Assembly (NCBI GenBank): GCA_965153355.1
Contig: OZ231126.1
Span: forward strand, 10,602,001-10,666,000
Source: Flaccisagitta enflata
Taxonomy: Eukaryota; Chaetognatha; Sagittoidea; Aphragmophora
Direction of reading: 5' to 3'
Length of the DNA stretch: 64,000 bases
Part shown: positions 61,501-64,000 of the stretch, piece after piece
Layout of the letters: each line of letters begins with the position of its first letter
How positions within the stretch are numbered: position 1 is the first letter of the stretch
Program-made: the position numbers and the translations under genes
Notes under the pieces: generated by a model
What the model was told of the DNA's origin: nothing
Databases searched by the model: none
The model's input: the letters and a program-made list of their open reading frames with translations, nothing else

Positions 61501-63552
61501 TCAACCAACCCAAAACACCATCACCGTGGCTAAAAACCACCCCCGACGCAGACCGGAGACCAACCAACCCCTCAACCAACCCAAAACACCATCACCGTGG
61601 CTAAAAACCACCCCCGACGCAGACCGGAGACCAACCAACCCCTCAACCAACCCAAAACACCATCACCGTGGCTAAAAACCACCCCCGCGCAGACCGGAGA
61701 CCAACCAACCCTCAACCAGCCCAAACACCATCACCGTGGCTAAAACCAACGGACGGGACAACCCCTCAACCAACCCAAACACCATCACCGTGGCTAAAAA
61801 CCACCGACGCAGACCAGGACCAGCAACCCCTCAACCAGCCCCAAAACACCATCACCGTGGCTAAAAACCACCCCGACGCAGACCGGAGACCAACCACCCC
61901 TCAACCAGCCAAAACACCATCACCGTGGCTAAAAACCACCCCCGACGCAGACCGGAGACCAACCAACCCCTCAACCAACCCAAAACACCATCACCGTGGC
62001 TAAAAACCACCCCCGACGCAGACCGGAGACCAACCAACCCCTCAACCAACCCAAAACACCATCACCGTGGCTAAAAACCACCCCCGACGCAGACCGGAGA
62101 CCAGCCAACCCCTCAGCCACCCAAAACACCATCACCGTGGCTAAAAACCACGGCGGCGCAGACCAGGAGACCAGCCAACCCCTCAACCAACCCAAAACAC
62201 CATCACCGTGGAAAGCCACCCCGACGCCAGACCGGAGACCAACCAACCCCTCAACCAGCCCAAAACACCATCACCGTGGCTAAAAACCACCCCCGACGCA
62301 GACCGGAGACCAACCAACCCCTCAACCAACCCAAAACACCATCACCGTGGCTAAAAACCACCCCCGACGCAGACCGGAGACCAACCAACCCCTCAACCAA
62401 CCCAAAACACCATCACCGTGGCTAAAAACCACCCCGGCAGACAGGAGACCAGCCCCAAAACACCCATCAACCACCCCACGACGTGGGGGAACCCTCAACA
62501 GCCCAAAACACCATCAGGCCAAAAACCACCCCGACGCAGACCAGGACCAGCCCCTCAACCAGCAAACACCATCACCGTGGCTAAAACCATACAACCAACC
62601 AACCCCTCAAAACCCAAAACCACCATCACCGTGGCTAAAAACCACCCCAGCGGACCGGAGACCAACCAACCCCTCAACCAACCAAAACACCATCACCGTG
62701 GCTAAAACCACCCCCGACGCAGACCGGAGACCAGCCAAACCAGCCCAAAACACCATCTGGCTATGGCGAGACCAACCAACCCAGCCACACCATCGGTGGC
62801 TAAAACCACCCCCGCGCAGACCGGAGACCAGCCAACCCCTCAACCAACCCAAAACACCATCACCGTGGCTAAAACCACCCCGACGCAGACCAGGAGACCA
62901 ACCAACCCCTCAACCAACCCAAAACACCATCTGGCTAAAAACCACCCCGGCAGACCGGAGACCAATAACCCCTCAACCAGCCCAAACACCATCACCGTGG
63001 CTAAAAACCACCCGGCGCTTCAGACCAGCAACCCCTCCCCGGCCCCCAGACCAACCAACCCCTCAACCAACCCAAAACACCATCACCGTGGCTAAAAACC
63101 ACCCCCGACGCAGACCGGAGACCAACCAACCCCTCAACCAACCCAAAACACCATCACCGTGGCTAAAAACCACCCCCGACGCAGACCGGAGACCAACCAA
63201 CCCCTCAACCAACCCAAAACACCATCACCGTGGCTAAAAACCACGACCGACCAACCCCTCAACCAACCCAAAACACCATCACCGTGGCTAAAAACCACCC
63301 CCGACGCAGACCGGAGACCAACCAACCCCTCAACCAACCCAAAACACCATCACCGTGGCTAAAAACCACCCCCGACGCAGACCGGAGACCAACCAACCCC
63401 TCAACCAACCCAAAACACCATCACCGTGGCTAAAAACCACCCCCGACGCAGACCGGAGACCAACCAACCCCTCAACCAACCCAAAACACCATCACCGTGG
63501 CTAAAAACCACCCCCGACGCAGACCGGAGACCAACCAACCCCTCAACCAACC
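58518..63552 (+). repeat. 71-bp satellite, about 71 copies
   Basis: The unit runs GACCGGAGACCAACCAACCC, CTCAACCAACCC, AAAACACCATCACCGTGG, CTAAAAACCACCCCCGACGCA. Perfect copies form blocks (for example 59930-60270, 60740-61180, 61320-61680 and 63060-63540) separated by copies with many small deletions (58520-59030, 60285-60690, 62430-63060). Because 71 is not a multiple of three, every frame passes through all three phases and meets TAA in turn, so the open frames here are not genes. One strand is C-rich with spaced CC and CCC runs. Confidence 0.95.
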
Positions 63553-63988
63553 TACACCTAGATATCTTACCCAGTTCATTTGGTGACCGATTGCCGGTCA
63601 ACATCCCTCCCACCTCCATGTTTGACTTCTGAATAAATTGTTTTACCTGATCACAATCCTGTTATGACATGATCGATATTTTTGAGTCGCAACAATCAGA
63701 GATTAAATCGTCATTTGCTGTCTCAAGTTGTCTCCTTCATTAGGCAGTCTCAATTCTTTATTGTGAGGTAACTACAATCACTCTAGTTGAATTTTTGTTC
63801 TTTTTATCATTGTGTTAATATCTGATAGCAGTATGCAAATGGTTTTAAATTTTTTTGCGACTGTATTTTTAAAAAATTCTTGCAAATGATTGAATGTTTC
63901 TGTCTCTCATCAATGCAATATCAAGATTCTTGGTTCGTTTTTATTTTCAAGCATTATGTATGAGAATAATAGAAAAACAAAGAATAAT
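63553..63988. other. Unassigned AT-rich sequence
   Basis: No repeat family or coding motif seen. A single ATGCAAAT octamer lies near 63834. Confidence 0.5.
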
Positions 63989-64000
63989 ACCAGTAATGGC
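63989..64000 (+). repeat. Start of another E block (copy 6), cut by the window end
   Basis: The window ends ATACCAGTAATGGC, matching 14 bases at the left junction of E copies 2, 4 and 5. The upstream sequence is not satellite, so E may also occur on its own. Short match; moderate support only. Confidence 0.45.

Noticed and set aside
58518-63552. CRISPR-like array of regularly spaced repeats
   Set aside because: The entire 71-bp unit is repeated and there are no unique spacers; the host is a eukaryote.
58503-63632. Many overlapping proline-rich or tryptophan-leucine-rich frames on both strands
   Set aside because: The 71-bp satellite cycles through all frames and meets TAA in turn; no frame stays open over more than a few units except where deletions help.

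Overview
This is eukaryotic, almost certainly metazoan, DNA. It has GT-AG introns, a decayed BEL/Pao LTR retrotransposon (a superfamily known from animal genomes), a short interstitial (CCCTAA)n telomere-type tract and an exon pair resembling the EF-hand domain of polycystin-2. The very long satellites and microsatellites suggest a repeat-rich, perhaps marine, invertebrate; that is inference and no species can be named. About 95% of the window is repetitive. There is no CRISPR array, operon or convincing RNA gene.

Positions 1-45,665 are one huge satellite array. Its monomer (360-400 bp) is a dimer of two half-units separated by two tracts of the heptamer GGATACT. Two sequence types (A and B) alternate. 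Groups of monomers are organised into a 5.2-5.6 kb higher-order repeat: E block, then ABABAB, then F1, then F2, then ABB, then the next E. F1 looks like a non-autonomous hAT-type element with an 8-bp target duplication. F2 looks like a Tc1/mariner-type MITE with long inverted ends and a TA duplication. E is a block of about 835 bp of unknown origin. These elements sit at the same place in every higher-order unit, so they were amplified together with the satellite. One E copy carries a 1.8 kb hairpin-ended element filled with a 10-bp satellite. A BEL/Pao element (33,277-41,832) interrupts the array. It is broken by frameshifts and lacks its reverse transcriptase and RNase H.

After a 10-N gap (45,666-45,675) the window is different sequence: simple repeats, a telomere-like tract, two copies of a foldback element, an old degenerate satellite of about 440 bp with an ATTTGCAT octamer (49.35-53.64 kb) and several members of a hairpin-ended family (called H here). 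Each H element has a hairpin at its A-rich end. A copy of one hairpin strand lies near the other end. The stem sequence differs between members, but both stem arms and the distant copy change together. This is the most unusual signal in the window and resembles the subterminal inverted repeats plus 3' hairpin of Helentron-like rolling-circle elements.

The only good gene evidence is at 55,388-56,364: two exons encoding paired EF hands followed by a charged coiled coil. The acceptor and start of the second exon are triplicated, with (GT)n expansions between the copies, and the exon tail exists as several decaying copies downstream, two of them hit by H elements. A hAT transposase C-terminal fossil follows on the minus strand. 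About 71 copies of a 71-bp satellite fill 58,518-63,552. The last 12 bases begin another E block.
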